DNA from: Fen-1467 sp035519475
GTDB lineage: Bacteria > Verrucomicrobiota > Verrucomicrobiia > Opitutales > Opitutaceae
Length of the DNA: 13,093 bases
Assembly: GCA_035519475.1 (NCBI GenBank)
Contig: DATIWI010000234.1
Span: 1 to 13,093, forward strand
Direction: 5' to 3'
This document shows, piece after piece, positions 6,458 through 12,831 of the stretch; the stretch's first letter is position 1, and every line of letters starts with the position of its first letter. Both the position numbers and the translations under genes were made by a program. The notes below the pieces were generated by a model. It saw only the letters and a program-made list of their open reading frames with translations, made no database searches and was not told the origin of the DNA.

Positions 6458-6970
6458 ATGAAGATCTGCATCGTTTCGGACAGCCACGACCGCGCGAACC
6501 CGCTCGAGCAGGCGGTGCGCGAGGCGAAGGCGATGGGCGCCGAGGCGGTGGTTCACTGCGGCGACCTCATCGGCGCGCAGACGATCAAGCCCGCGCTCGC
6601 GCTCGGCCTGCCGGTGCACGCCATCCACGGCAACAACCTCGGGGATGCGCAGGCCATGCACTTCCAGTCACGCATGAGCAACGGGCAGCTTCAATACCAC
6701 GGCGGCGAAGCGCGCCTCGAGCTGGGCGGGCGGCGGATCGCGGTGGTGCACTACGACCACCATGGCTATGCGTTCGCCTGCACCGGCGAATGGGACCTGG
6801 TGTGCTGCGGGCATTCGCACAAAGCGGAGGCCCGCAAGGTGCCCAACGTGAAAGGCGGCGAGACATGGCTCGTCAACCCCGGGACGGTCGCGGGCCTCGC
6901 CGCCCCCGCCACCTGGCTGCTCGCGGACCTCGCGGCCATGCGCTTCGACGTCCATACGCTGAATCTATAG
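6458..6970 (+). CDS. YfcE/MJ0936-type metallophosphoesterase
   Basis: The 170-residue product is a compact calcineurin-like phosphoesterase. Metal-binding motifs are all present: D8-x-H10 in SDSHD, GD at 35-36, GNN at 58-60, the histidine cluster HYDHH (98-102) and GHSH at 118-121, followed by NPGT (140-143), typical of the YfcE group. Such enzymes hydrolyse phosphodiesters with two metal ions in the cytoplasm; natural substrates are mostly unknown. Two further cysteines (116-117) sit before GHSH. The ATG at 6458 is preferred over the GTG at 6425 because the family begins at the MKICIVSDSH strand. Its place between sat and the apr operon may be chance, or may reflect turnover of a nucleotide such as APS or of a cyclic dinucleotide; nothing in the sequence decides this. 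Confidence 0.85.
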   Translation: MKICIVSDSHDRANPLEQAVREAKAMGAEAVVHCGDLIGAQTIKPALALGLPVHAIHGNNLGDAQAMHFQSRMSNGQLQYHGGEARLELGGRRIAVVHYDHHGYAFACTGEWDLVCCGHSHKAEARKVPNVKGGETWLVNPGTVAGLAAPATWLLADLAAMRFDVHTLNL

Positions 6971-7011
6971 CCGCATAGCGCCAATCTTCTGCGGACCTCC
7001 CGGGCGCCTCG

Positions 7012-7030
7012 TAGAATCCGGTGAGGGAGG
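7012..7030 (+). promoter_or_regulatory. possible -10 element and ribosome site of the apr operon
   Basis: TAGAAT (7012-7017) matches five of six bases of the -10 consensus, but no good -35 lies 16-18 bases upstream (CTGCGG), so an activator would probably be needed. The transcript would start near 7024. GGGAGGG (7024-7030) is a good ribosome site for the ATG at 7035. The whole gap after the metallophosphoesterase stop is only 64 bases, so read-through from that gene is the alternative. Confidence 0.35.
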
Positions 7031-7034
7031 GTCA

Positions 7035-7862
7035 ATGTTCACCAACAATGCTTTCGCGGCCGCGGCGCCATCGCTTCCGGCCGGATTCATGCAGTGGTAC
7101 CTGGTCCTGATGGTCCTGGCCGTCATCGTCGGCACGCTCCTCGACATGGCCCACAAGGGCAGCGCCACTTACTTCTTCAACAACTGGCGCAAGTCGAAGG
7201 CCAAGGGCGGCCGCCAGATCGGCGGCGGCGAGCTCGTGGCGATCGCGACCGAGACCGTCCTCGTGGACGTGATGACCTCCGGCGAGTTCTGCAACCCGCG
7301 CCGGCGGGTGGCGCACCTGCTCACCATGTACGGCTTCGTCACCTACCTCGTCACCACGGCCATCATGGTGTTCGGCTATCCCACGCCGGCGACCCCGACG
7401 CCGGACATCGTCCCGCAGCTCTGGTGGATCGGCGGCCTGATGGTCTGCGCGGGCGGCTACTGGTTCTGGTTCTTCATCCGCGTGGACGTCGCCGCCGAGG
7501 GCCATTCGCCGCTGCGGTTCGTCCAGGCCGACATCTTCATCGTCTCGCTGCTCGCGAGCGTGACGCTCGGCCTCGCGTGGGCTGCGGCGGGCGGCGGAGT
7601 CGGCGTGCTCTTCGGCCTGTACCTGCTGGCCACCACGGTGCTCTTCGGGTCGGTGTTCTGGTCGAAGTTCGCGCACATGTTCTTCAAGCCGGCGGCCGCC
7701 TTCGAGAAGCGAATCACCCGGGCCGACGGCACGGCCGAGAATTTGCCGACGCAGAACCGCGACGATCCCGAGCAGCAGAAGCGACATTCCATGGAATTGT
7801 TGCGAGACGCCCCCATGGACATGGGACTTGGCATCAAGCGCGAAGCGCCCCGCCACTACTAG
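7035..7862 (+). CDS. aprM: AprM, membrane subunit associated with APS reductase
   Basis: The 275-residue protein has five predicted membrane helices (about 20-38, 95-114, 128-149, 165-184, 189-210) and a hydrophilic C-terminal tail of about 60 residues. The conserved-looking GEFCNPRRRVAHLLTMYGF (83-101) and FWSKFAHMFFKP (208-219) place histidines 94 and 214 near membrane faces, as in heme-b or quinone-interacting anchors; whether AprM binds heme is not shown here. The position directly before aprB and aprA, 22 bases away, makes the assignment firm: AprM is found in sulfur oxidisers that lack the QmoABC complex at this site and is thought to pass electrons from AprBA to the quinone pool. The ribosome site GGGAGGG precedes the ATG. 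Confidence 0.88.
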   Translation: MFTNNAFAAAAPSLPAGFMQWYLVLMVLAVIVGTLLDMAHKGSATYFFNNWRKSKAKGGRQIGGGELVAIATETVLVDVMTSGEFCNPRRRVAHLLTMYGFVTYLVTTAIMVFGYPTPATPTPDIVPQLWWIGGLMVCAGGYWFWFFIRVDVAAEGHSPLRFVQADIFIVSLLASVTLGLAWAAAGGGVGVLFGLYLLATTVLFGSVFWSKFAHMFFKPAAAFEKRITRADGTAENLPTQNRDDPEQQKRHSMELLRDAPMDMGLGIKREAPRHY

Positions 7863-7884
7863 AAACAGCCCGAGGAAGCGAACT

Positions 7885-8364
7885 ATGCCTACCTTCGTCT
7901 ACATGACGAGGTGCGACGGATGCGGACACTGCGTCGACATCTGTCCCTCCGACATCATGCACATCGACCCGACCTATCGCCGCGCCTACAACATCGAGCC
8001 GAACATGTGCTGGGAGTGCTACTCCTGCGTGAAGGCCTGCCCCCAGCATGCGATCGACGTGCGCGGGTATGCCGATTTCGCGCCGCTCGGCCACAGCGTT
8101 CGCGTCGACCGCGACGAGCGCAAGGGCACGATCGCCTGGAGGATCAAGTTCCGCGACGGCACGGAAAAGAACTTCCTGTCACCCATCACCACGAAGCCGT
8201 GGGGGACTGCGATCCCCAAGCTCGCGGATGTCCCCGCGCCCAGCAAGGAAATGCGCGACAGCCAGCTCCTGTACAGCGAGCCGAAGTTCATCCGCCTGGA
8301 TGACGGCGGCTTGCGCACGCTCAAGGACGCGGGCCTCAAGCTGAAGAAAGGCGTGTACTACTAA
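7885..8364 (+). CDS. aprB: APS reductase beta subunit, 2[4Fe-4S] protein
   Basis: The 159-residue protein starts at the ATG at 7885, behind GAGGAAG; an upstream in-frame ATG would add residues overlapping the end of aprM and is not needed. Eight cysteines in two ferredoxin sets, C10-x2-C13-x2-C16-x3-C20 and C42-x2-C45-x2-C48-x3-C52, bind two [4Fe-4S] clusters. W43 follows C42, as in AprB proteins. The C-terminal part (about 70-159) is the extended tail that wraps around AprA. AprB carries electrons between the FAD of AprA and the membrane. Its stop TAA overlaps the aprA ATG by one base, which indicates translational coupling and one-to-one synthesis. Confidence 0.95.
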   Translation: MPTFVYMTRCDGCGHCVDICPSDIMHIDPTYRRAYNIEPNMCWECYSCVKACPQHAIDVRGYADFAPLGHSVRVDRDERKGTIAWRIKFRDGTEKNFLSPITTKPWGTAIPKLADVPAPSKEMRDSQLLYSEPKFIRLDDGGLRTLKDAGLKLKKGVYY

Positions 8365-10232
8365 TGGCCTACAACACGATCGTCGAAGACGGCATCGACA
8401 TCCTGGTCGTCGGTGCAGGCCTGGGCGGCACGGGTGCCGCCTGGGAAGCGAGATTCTGGGGCCGGGACAAGAAGATCGTCATTGCCGAGAAGGCCAACAT
8501 CGACCGCTCCGGCGCGGTCGCCCAGGGCCTGTACGCCATCAACTGCTACATGGGCACCCGCTGGGGCGAGAACAACCCCGAGGACCACGTCCGCTACGCG
8601 CGCATCGACCTGATGGGGCTGGTGCGGGAAGACCTGCTGTTCGACATGGCCCGGCACGTCGACTCCGCCGTGCACCAGTTCGAGGAGTGGGGCCTGCCCA
8701 TCATGAAGAACCCGAAGACCGGGCGCTATATGCGCGAGGGGCGATGGCAGATCATGATCCACGGCGAGTCCTACAAGCCCATCGTGGCCGAGGCCGCCAA
8801 GAAATCGGCGGACAAGGTCTTCAACCGCATCTGCGTCACCCACCTGCTGATGGACGAGAGCCGGCCGAACCGGGTTGCAGGTGCCGTCGGCTTCAACGTC
8901 CGCACGGGCAACTACCACGTCTTCAAGTCGAAGACGGTGATCTGCGGCGCGGGCGGCGCCTCCAACATCTTCAAGCCGCGCTCGACGGGCGAAGGTGCCG
9001 GCCGCACCTGGTATGCGCCCTGGTCGTCCGCCTCCGCCTACGGCCTCATGATCGACGCCGGGGCCAAGATGACGCAGATGGAGAACCGGATCGTGCTGGC
9101 CCGGTTCAAGGACGGTTACGGGCCGGTCGGCGCCTACTTCCTGCACCTGAAGACCTACACGCAAAACGCCCTGGGCGAAGAATACGAATCCAAGTGGTTC
9201 CCCGCGCTGCAGAAGATGGTCGGCAAGGAGTACCTGGATCCGGAAGCCTCGCACCTGACCCACCGGCCGATCCCCACCTGCTTGCGCAACCATTGCATCA
9301 TCAGCGAGGTGAATGCGGGCCGCGGCCCCATCCACATGGTGACCATGCACGCCTTCCAGGATCCCCACCTGGAGGAGGTCGGCTGGGAAAACTTCCTCGG
9401 CATGACCGTGGGCCAGGCGGTGCTGTGGGCCGCCACCGACGTGGATCCCAAGAACGAGAATCCCGAGCTCACGACGTCCGAGCCGTACGTCATGGGCTCG
9501 CACGCGACGTGCTCGGGCGCCTGGTGCTCGGGTCCCGAGGACGTCTCCCCGCCCGAGTATTTCTGGGGCTACAACCGCATGACGACGATCGAGGGGCTGT
9601 TCGGGGCCGGTGATGCGGTCGGCGGCACGCCCCACGCCTTCTCGTCCGGCTCGTTCACCGAGGGCCGGCTGGCCGCGAAGGCCGCCTGCAAGTACATCGA
9701 CGACGGAAAGGCCGAAGGCATCGTCGTATCCGACGCGCAGGTCGAGCGCCGCCAGAAGGAGATCTACAAGCCCCTCGAGCACTACCGGATCTACCGCAAT
9801 GCCGTCGTGGCGGGCACGGTCAACCCGCACTACATCAATCCCCAGCAGGGCCTGGACCGCCTGCAGAAGCTGATGGACGAGTATTGCGGCGGCTATACCG
9901 TCGGCTACATGACCAACGAAAAGCTCCTGAACATCTGCCTGAAGAAGCTCAAGATCATGGAGGAGGATCTCCAGAGCCTCGCGGCGAAGGACCTCCACGA
10001 GCTGCTGCGCGCATGGGAGCTGATGCACCGTCACCGGGCGGCGGAGTGCGTGACGCAACACACGCTGTTCCGCAAGGAGACGCGCTGGCCGGGCTACTAC
10101 TACCGCGGCGACGTCATGAAAGTGGACGACGAGAACTGGCACGTGCTCACCGTCTCGCGCCGCGACCCGCAAACCGGCGAATACACCATGGAGAAAGCGC
10201 CCTGCTATCACCTGGTAGCGGAAAACGAGTAG
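8364..10232 (+). CDS. aprA: adenylylsulfate (APS) reductase alpha subunit, FAD protein
   Basis: This 622-residue flavoprotein interconverts sulfite + AMP and APS in the cytoplasm; the sulfur oxidiser context implies the oxidative direction. The FAD-binding GAGLGG (17-22) follows a beta strand, with AEKANIDRSGAVAQG after it and GLFGAGDAVGG (411-421) as the second flavin motif. Active-site residues known from the Archaeoglobus structure appear conserved: N60 (in AINCYMG), W220, R247 (in ARFKDGYGP) and H380 (in GSHATC). Length and motif order are normal, with no frameshift. It is coupled to aprB through an overlapping TAATG. The next gene begins only eight bases after the stop, so the operon continues. 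Confidence 0.96.
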   Translation: MAYNTIVEDGIDILVVGAGLGGTGAAWEARFWGRDKKIVIAEKANIDRSGAVAQGLYAINCYMGTRWGENNPEDHVRYARIDLMGLVREDLLFDMARHVDSAVHQFEEWGLPIMKNPKTGRYMREGRWQIMIHGESYKPIVAEAAKKSADKVFNRICVTHLLMDESRPNRVAGAVGFNVRTGNYHVFKSKTVICGAGGASNIFKPRSTGEGAGRTWYAPWSSASAYGLMIDAGAKMTQMENRIVLARFKDGYGPVGAYFLHLKTYTQNALGEEYESKWFPALQKMVGKEYLDPEASHLTHRPIPTCLRNHCIISEVNAGRGPIHMVTMHAFQDPHLEEVGWENFLGMTVGQAVLWAATDVDPKNENPELTTSEPYVMGSHATCSGAWCSGPEDVSPPEYFWGYNRMTTIEGLFGAGDAVGGTPHAFSSGSFTEGRLAAKAACKYIDDGKAEGIVVSDAQVERRQKEIYKPLEHYRIYRNAVVAGTVNPHYINPQQGLDRLQKLMDEYCGGYTVGYMTNEKLLNICLKKLKIMEEDLQSLAAKDLHELLRAWELMHRHRAAECVTQHTLFRKETRWPGYYYRGDVMKVDDENWHVLTVSRRDPQTGEYTMEKAPCYHLVAENE

Positions 10233-10239
10233 CCGCGCC

Positions 10240-10608
10240 GTGCAGATGCTCGCGTCGACGAACATCGTCGAAAGGACCGACGAGGAGATACGGGCCATGG
10301 CCGATCCCCTGTGGCGCGATCTCCTCAAGTACTCGAACGAAGGCAAGTACGGGGAGTTCGTGAGCAAGTTCGCCAGGTCCCTCGCGCTCGCCATGAACCA
10401 GGTCGCGGTGAATCACCAGTTCGCGAACAGCGAGCTGGCGAGGAGCCTCGCAGATGATCCCGACTATCTCGGCATCATCCGCCGGGGCGAGCATGTCACG
10501 GTGCTCTACCGGCAACGCAGCACCAGGAAGCCGGGCGAATGGCTCGGCAGGCTTGTCCTCGGCTACGAAGACGGCGAGGTCAGGATCTTCGCGGCGTCCA
10601 TCTTCTGA
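10240..10608 (+). CDS. unrecognised 122-residue protein of the apr operon
   Basis: I do not recognise this protein. It has no signal peptide, membrane helix or cysteine. The first 75 residues look helical (ERTDEEIRAMADPLWRDLLKYS, then FVSKFARSLALAMNQVAVN). The last 40 look like beta strands (HVTVLYRQRS, WLGRLVLGYED, VRIFAASIF). The helix-then-sheet order recalls small NTF2-like cone folds, but that is only a structural guess. The GTG start at 10240 or the ATG at 10246 has no clear ribosome site. The ATG at 10297, behind GAGGAGA, is an alternative that would remove the first 19 residues. It starts eight bases after aprA and ends 17 bases before the FKBP gene, so it is almost certainly co-transcribed with apr. 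A role in assembly or regulation of AprBA is a guess from position. Confidence 0.7.
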   Translation: MQMLASTNIVERTDEEIRAMADPLWRDLLKYSNEGKYGEFVSKFARSLALAMNQVAVNHQFANSELARSLADDPDYLGIIRRGEHVTVLYRQRSTRKPGEWLGRLVLGYEDGEVRIFAASIF

Positions 10609-10625
10609 GCGGACCCGGATTCGAC

Positions 10626-11135
10626 ATGGTTGAAACGGTCCAGGACGGCAAGTTCGTCGAGCTCACCTACCAGGTGACCGACGGGAAGTCGGGGCATGTC
10701 CTCACCTGCGTCGAGTTCCCGTTGGGCTACATCCACGGGCACAACGAGATCCTGGCCCCTTCCGTCCACATGGCGCTGGAGGGCAGGTCCGCCGGCGACG
10801 TCATCGAAGTGCCGATCGACGGCAATCGCATCTTCGGCCCGAGGGACGAGTCGCTCGTCTTTACCGACCGCATCGAGAACGTCCCCGAGGAGTACCGGAT
10901 ACTCGGCAACTCCATCCTCATGGAAAACGACAAGGGCCAGGCGCGCAGCTTCATCGTGACGCGGATGGACGACAGGACGCTGACCGTGGACGGCAACAAC
11001 CCGCTCTGCGGCAGGCAGGTCGTCTTCAGGCTCGAGATCCGGACGGTGCGCGACGCCACCGCCGAAGAGATGAAGGCCGGAGGAGCGATCGGCGCGCAGC
11101 CCGATGTCGACCCGTCGCTCATGAGGCCGGCCTGA
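10626..11135 (+). CDS. SlyD-like FKBP-type peptidyl-prolyl isomerase
   Basis: This 169-residue protein has the SlyD-type FKBP plan: flanking strands VELTYQVTD (11-19), FPLGYIHGHNEILAPSVHMALEG (31-53), GDVIEVPI (57-64), an insert-in-flap chaperone domain (about 70-125) with FGPRDESLVF and VPEEY, then VDGNNPLCGRQVVFRLEI and VRDATAEEM (141-149). The histidine- and cysteine-rich metal-binding tail of E. coli SlyD is absent; the protein ends in a short acidic, proline-containing tail. Members catalyse proline isomerisation and hold folding clients, sometimes helping metal-centre insertion. Sitting inside the apr operon it may help mature the iron-sulfur flavoenzyme AprBA or its partners, which is inference. 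The ATG at 10626 is chosen because homology starts there; the ribosome site is weak (CGGA). Confidence 0.85.
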   Translation: MVETVQDGKFVELTYQVTDGKSGHVLTCVEFPLGYIHGHNEILAPSVHMALEGRSAGDVIEVPIDGNRIFGPRDESLVFTDRIENVPEEYRILGNSILMENDKGQARSFIVTRMDDRTLTVDGNNPLCGRQVVFRLEIRTVRDATAEEMKAGGAIGAQPDVDPSLMRPA

Positions 11136-11169
11136 GCGCAATCCCCACTTCACGGAAAGAGAGCGACCC

Positions 11170-11328
11170 ATGAGCGAGCAGAAACCCATCACCAAGGTTC
11201 CCGACGGGCACACGCGTTTCTATACGACGCGCCAGAAGGCGCCCAACGAAAAGGGATACGTGGGCTACGAGACCGTCTGGAAGCCGTTCCAGAAGGAAGC
11301 CGAATACAAGACGCCCAAGAAGCCCTAG
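11170..11328 (+). CDS. 52-residue charged protein at the end of the apr operon
   Basis: A short frame of 52 residues preceded by GGAAAGAGAG at good spacing, 34 bases after the FKBP stop. The product is soluble and rich in lysine, glutamate, tyrosine and proline (MSEQKPITKVPDGHTRFYTT, then KGYVGYETVWKPFQKEAEYK). It has no cysteine, no membrane helix and no zinc ribbon. I do not recognise a family. The ribosome site, the operon position and an ordinary codon pattern support real coding. It closes the operon, with its stop only six bases from the stop of the converging DsrC-like gene. Its composition would suit a small binding partner or an intrinsically flexible peptide; the function is unknown. 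Confidence 0.65.
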   Translation: MSEQKPITKVPDGHTRFYTTRQKAPNEKGYVGYETVWKPFQKEAEYKTPKKP

Positions 11329-11334
11329 GCGCCT

Positions 11335-11697
11335 TCAGGCGACGCTGCCGAAGCCCCGGTCGACGGCGCCGGCCGGGACCTCGAGCCCCGCGAGGCGGCA
11401 GCCCTGCGCCACGGGCCCGCCGGGAAACAGCCTGTAGAGGAACTTCATCCCGCCCTTGTGATGGAACTTCTCGTCAAGCGCGTCGTGCAGCTCGCGCAGG
11501 TTGACCGCGTGCTGCGGGCGCCGCGCATAGTATTCCTGCAGCGCGCGCAGCGCCTCCAGGTGATCCTCGCCGAGCTCCACGCCTTCGGCGCGGGCCGTGC
11601 GGGCGGCCGCTTCGGCGCTCCATTGCGCCGGGGCGTGCGGAAAGCGCGGGTCGCGCGGCGGATCGTTTCCGACGATGGCATCCATCAGGCTGGTCAT
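11335..11697 (-). CDS. DsrC/TusE-family protein lacking the penultimate cysteine
   Basis: The 120-residue protein has the DsrC/TusE plan: W26, AEGVELGEDHLEALRALQEYYA (37-58), then FLYRLFPGGPVAQGCRLAGL (86-105), which matches the family's LYxLFPxGPxxQGCxxAGL ending. In true DsrC the second-last residue is the essential cysteine CysA, eleven positions after CysB. Here CysB is C100 but the CysA place is A111, and eight extra residues (DRGFGSVA) follow. It therefore cannot form the CysA-CysB trisulfide used by DsrC, nor act as a TusE-type persulfide relay through CysA. It may be a regulator or a different carrier using C100 alone. It starts at the ATG at 11697 behind ACGGGGGA, reads towards the apr operon, and is divergent from the next gene with 51 bases between. 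Confidence 0.85.
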   Translation of the reverse strand: MTSLMDAIVGNDPPRDPRFPHAPAQWSAEAAARTARAEGVELGEDHLEALRALQEYYARRPQHAVNLRELHDALDEKFHHKGGMKFLYRLFPGGPVAQGCRLAGLEVPAGAVDRGFGSVA

Positions 11698-11748
11698 GGC
11701 GTGGTCCCCCGTTGACGGCGCCTCGCCGCGTACGCGCCGCGGTGGCGC

Positions 11749-12831
11749 ATGATGAATCGATTGTATACGCGTGAACCCGACCTGCGGCGCCTCCCGGAAC
11801 TGGTGGGGGCGATCCAGCGCAACTGCGACATCTCCGACGCGCGCCACGCCGGCGACTACGGACTGTGCACGTTCCTGCTGAGGATGCGCGAGTACTACCG
11901 CTGGGAGATGGAGGCGCCGTTCTCCCACCGCCTCGAGAAGGACGACCTGGGCGACTGGCTCGACGGCCGGGAGCGGCACTGGGACGCGCTCGAGGAGGAG
12001 CCGTTCGGAAGGCTCCCGCTCGGCCGCGCGGGCCTGGATCCCTTCGAGACCGCGAGGGCGAACCGCGCGCTGATGCCGCGTGGCCTCGTGTACAGCGCGG
12101 GCTACGGGCGCTTCGGCAAGCCCGTCTTCTTCCTCGGCCGGCTGCTCGGCGTCCAGGAGCGCTCCGGCCTGAAGGTGGTCGTTTCCTCGTGCGAATACGC
12201 GCGCGAGCTGGCCGCGCCGCCGGCGATGCTGCTCGGCCGGACCGTGTTCATTCGTCGCGAGTCGGTGCGCCGGGCGCTCTGGGAACGACTGGAGGAATGG
12301 CGCTGGCGAAAGCTCGACGCGGCCGCTTCCCTCGCCCTGGCCGGCTACGAGCTGGAGACGGACACCGACCACGCCCTGGAACGCCTCGCCGACCGCGAGA
12401 CCGAGACCATGATCCTGCACGAGATCGGCGAGGCAAGGGCCGGGGATCTGCTCGGGGACGCGTGGGGGGAGATGATGCAATCGCTCGCGCGCACGCCGGG
12501 CGAGCCGTTCGCCCGCGCCGTGCGCGACCTGCTCGCCGATTGCATCTGCACGCTGCCCGCGCTCATCGGGCGAGCCGATCCGGGAGCGCTGCACTTCTAC
12601 TTCGCCACCTTCGACGCCCCCCGGCGCGAGCTCTTCCCCGCGGCCCTCGAAGCCTACCGCCGGTTCGCGCGCGACGGCGATCGCGCGGCGCTTCGCCGGG
12701 TCGTGGCCGAGGGGCGCGAGCGCTGGCTCGCGACCGCGCGGGAATGGCTCGCGCTCGATCCGGCCGCGCGTGCGGCGGCGATCGGAGCGCTCACGCCGGG
12801 CCCGCCGGCGGCTCCAGGACCTGGTCGATGA
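11749..12831 (+). CDS. unknown soluble protein with HEIGE motif (possibly Sfum_1244-type)
   Basis: A 360-residue (or 359, from the second ATG at 11752) soluble protein with no signal peptide or membrane helix. It is rich in arginine, tryptophan and aromatic residues. Visible blocks: DARHAGDYGLCTFLLRMREY (30-49), LGDWLDGRERHWDALEEE (67-84), SAGYGRFGKPVFFLGRL (116-132), MILHEIGEARAGDLLGDAW (221-239) and ALHFYFATFDAPRRELFP (280-297). H224-E225-x2-E228 could be a metal site but is unproven. The blocks resemble a family I recall being called Sfum_1244, described from sulfur-metabolising bacteria; that name is given from memory with low certainty. It is divergent from the DsrC-like gene across 51 bases, which may link it to sulfur metabolism. 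Its 3' end overlaps the next gene, on the other strand, by 41 bases. Confidence 0.7.
   Translation: MMNRLYTREPDLRRLPELVGAIQRNCDISDARHAGDYGLCTFLLRMREYYRWEMEAPFSHRLEKDDLGDWLDGRERHWDALEEEPFGRLPLGRAGLDPFETARANRALMPRGLVYSAGYGRFGKPVFFLGRLLGVQERSGLKVVVSSCEYARELAAPPAMLLGRTVFIRRESVRRALWERLEEWRWRKLDAAASLALAGYELETDTDHALERLADRETETMILHEIGEARAGDLLGDAWGEMMQSLARTPGEPFARAVRDLLADCICTLPALIGRADPGALHFYFATFDAPRRELFPAALEAYRRFARDGDRAALRRVVAEGRERWLATAREWLALDPAARAAAIGALTPGPPAAPGPGR

Noticed and set aside
4991..6661. 556-codon minus-strand frame overlapping sat
   Set aside because: It is a different frame of the same strand as sat with an arginine-, alanine- and glycine-rich product; sat is certain from its motifs.
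8361..10394. 677-codon minus-strand open frame opposite aprA
   Set aside because: Antisense shadow of a highly conserved gene in GC-rich DNA; it has no ribosome site or recognisable domain.
11330..11341. CGCC-TTCA-GGCG hairpin between the converging apr operon and DsrC-like gene
   Set aside because: Only four pairs and no T run on either side, so it does not support a terminator call.
11727..11736. CGCGTACGCG palindrome in the gap between the DsrC-like and HEIGE genes
   Set aside because: A short GC palindrome of this kind is common by chance in DNA of this composition.
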